Shown here: in pieces, positions 62,511 through 64,000 of the stretch
How the letters are laid out: every line of letters begins with the position of its first letter
Numbering within the stretch: the first letter of the stretch is position 1
From: Apteryx mantelli
Lineage: Eukaryota > Chordata > Aves > Apterygiformes > Apterygidae
Length of the DNA stretch: 64,000 bases
Assembly (NCBI RefSeq): GCF_036417845.1
Contig: NC_089981.1
Span: 25,564,001 to 25,628,000, forward strand
Reading direction: 5' to 3'
The notes under the pieces: model-generated
What the model was told of the DNA's origin: nothing
The model's database searches: none
What the model saw: the letters and a program-made list of their open reading frames with translations, nothing else
Program-made: the position numbers and the translations under genes

Positions 62511-64000
62511 CTGGTAAAAGAATGTATTGAATATAATTGATATGCTGCAGAATAAATCACTAGGATTTCTATAACTAACATGGGTTCACAAAAGGAACAA
62601 ACTAGTTTTCTTTCAAAATGCTGTGTGTTTCTTGAAACTGTGTAAATGACCAACCTCAATAGCTGTATTTGTCTCAAAAGAACAAAGAAAGGACTAAAAA
62701 TTTTTGAGGAATAGCATTAAATGCTAGAAGATAGTAACTCTTAGGATGAAGTTAATGTGGGATTAATGTCTTGCCCTTAAATATTCTGTGATGCTCTCAT
62801 GTCTTTGCATGCTGAAGACTGAGTCTTTTGAACTGCAAAAGCACAACGAATTTTCTTGAACTTCTGTAACAAAGGTCTAACGGGCAGGAGGGGATTTCAG
62901 TGCTATCCAGTTCTTTTTTAGATCTTAAAACTCAGTAGTTACAGGACTCCGTCCTAATACAAGGGGATAGACTGGGATGTGCACGGATTAAGACTCTTTG
63001 AAACACACATTACCTTGAGTTGTTCGTTCTTTTACCTTCCTCTCAGTGACAGCCCACTGTAGGACTGTCCAGGTAGGATCCCTTAACTATCACATGCAGC
63101 ACACCTGCTGCAGATGCAGTCAGTTTCTAGGCTTCCACCAGGGAATAATGTCTATGAAGGTTATCATCCAATTAACAGTTATTACCCTTACAGGTATCCA
63201 AAATGCAAAAAATGTATGCACTTGAAACTTTACTTAGTTCACGTCCTTAGTTTAAGCTGCTTTTCATACAGCTGTATGCACAATTTGACACCTACTAGTT
63301 GTTTTCTGGAAAAGCTGCACGTGTGTGGAGAATCAGCCAACAACCTCAACAATTTTAAGCATGTGACTCGGACTTGATTGTTTACAAACAAACAGGAGTC
63401 TTATGAATATACAGAACATAGTAAGTGGTCTAGGGAAGAACACTGAAATTGCAACTTGGTCTAAATGAAAGTCTAACTGCTCTGAGGAAGATATTGGATG
63501 AGGTGATGAGTGATAACTTTCTGTGGCAGGACGTCTCTAGTGTGTTTTCCCACCAAGGTTATTTTTCTTATTTGTTTTTTCTTGCTGATACAAATACATG
63601 TTAGTGGCAATTTCAACAAATTAGTGCAGCAGGAAGCAGTCTGTTAATTTGAAATATATCGCTAAAACTTGGATTTTGGTATGTGCCTCACCTCCATGTA
63701 TCAATAAATGGAGGAAGTGCCACAGAGACTCTGCATGTAGTACCCTTCCACAATAGATTTTAAAAGAGACTTTTTGGCCTCATCCATTGCAAATTAAGCC
63801 AATGAAACTACATCACTGGACTCTGACTTCTAATAGTCAAAAGAACAGGCTGTGACTGTGTGTAGAGATGCTGGCTCTTCTAAAACTAGAAAATGTCTTA
63901 ATGTCACATGGCATAATACTTTAAAACTCCATTTAAGGGTACAAAGATTCAGAGCTAAGACTGCCCATATATTCAGTACTGATACTGTTAGAAATAAGGC
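62511..64000 (-). other. GTF2H1: GTF2H1 intron, upstream of first BSD exon
   Basis: No coding exon is recognised from 62511 to the window end; the preceding exon, ending in the ...KELEEKN region of human p62, is expected to the right of the window. Confidence 0.7.

Overview
This is vertebrate nuclear DNA, most likely from a bird or another sauropsid. It carries three split protein-coding genes with GT-AG introns, CpG-island promoters, microsatellites and a worn CR1-type LINE tail. The proteins are close to the avian/reptilian forms known to me, but the species cannot be named from sequence alone. There is no bacterial, phage or plasmid content.

Layout. (1) 1-15.3 kb, plus strand: exons 3-10 of TSG101, the ESCRT-I ubiquitin-binding subunit; its first exons lie left of the window. 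(2) 15.3-17.25 kb: a short spacer between converging 3' ends. (3) 17.25-24.2 kb, minus strand: complete LDHA (332 residues, seven coding exons plus a non-coding first exon) with its CpG-island promoter. (4) 24.2-46.9 kb: about 22.7 kb with no convincing protein gene, containing several GC-rich, CpG-containing islands. (5) 46.9-64 kb, minus strand: the 3' two thirds of GTF2H1 (TFIIH p62), twelve exons from the first BSD domain to the stop; the N-terminal PH-domain exons lie right of the window.

The order GTF2H1-LDHA-TSG101, with TSG101 facing the other two, matches human 11p15 from my knowledge, except that the mammalian LDHC and LDHAL6A copies are absent between LDHA and TSG101. The three genes do unrelated housekeeping work (endosomal sorting, lactate/pyruvate interconversion, transcription and DNA repair), so their adjacency is inherited synteny and not a functional cluster.

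The most useful irregularities are: a 2-bp insertion that breaks the GTF2H1 reading frame in an otherwise intact exon; a GC-AG intron in LDHA; long poly-C tracts just inside two consecutive LDHA introns; an LDHA promoter with three ACGTG cores and a phased 14-bp repeat of Myb-like sites; several perfect inverted repeats in TSG101 introns; and possible unannotated exons beyond the GTF2H1 stop. I did not find an obvious undescribed biological system.
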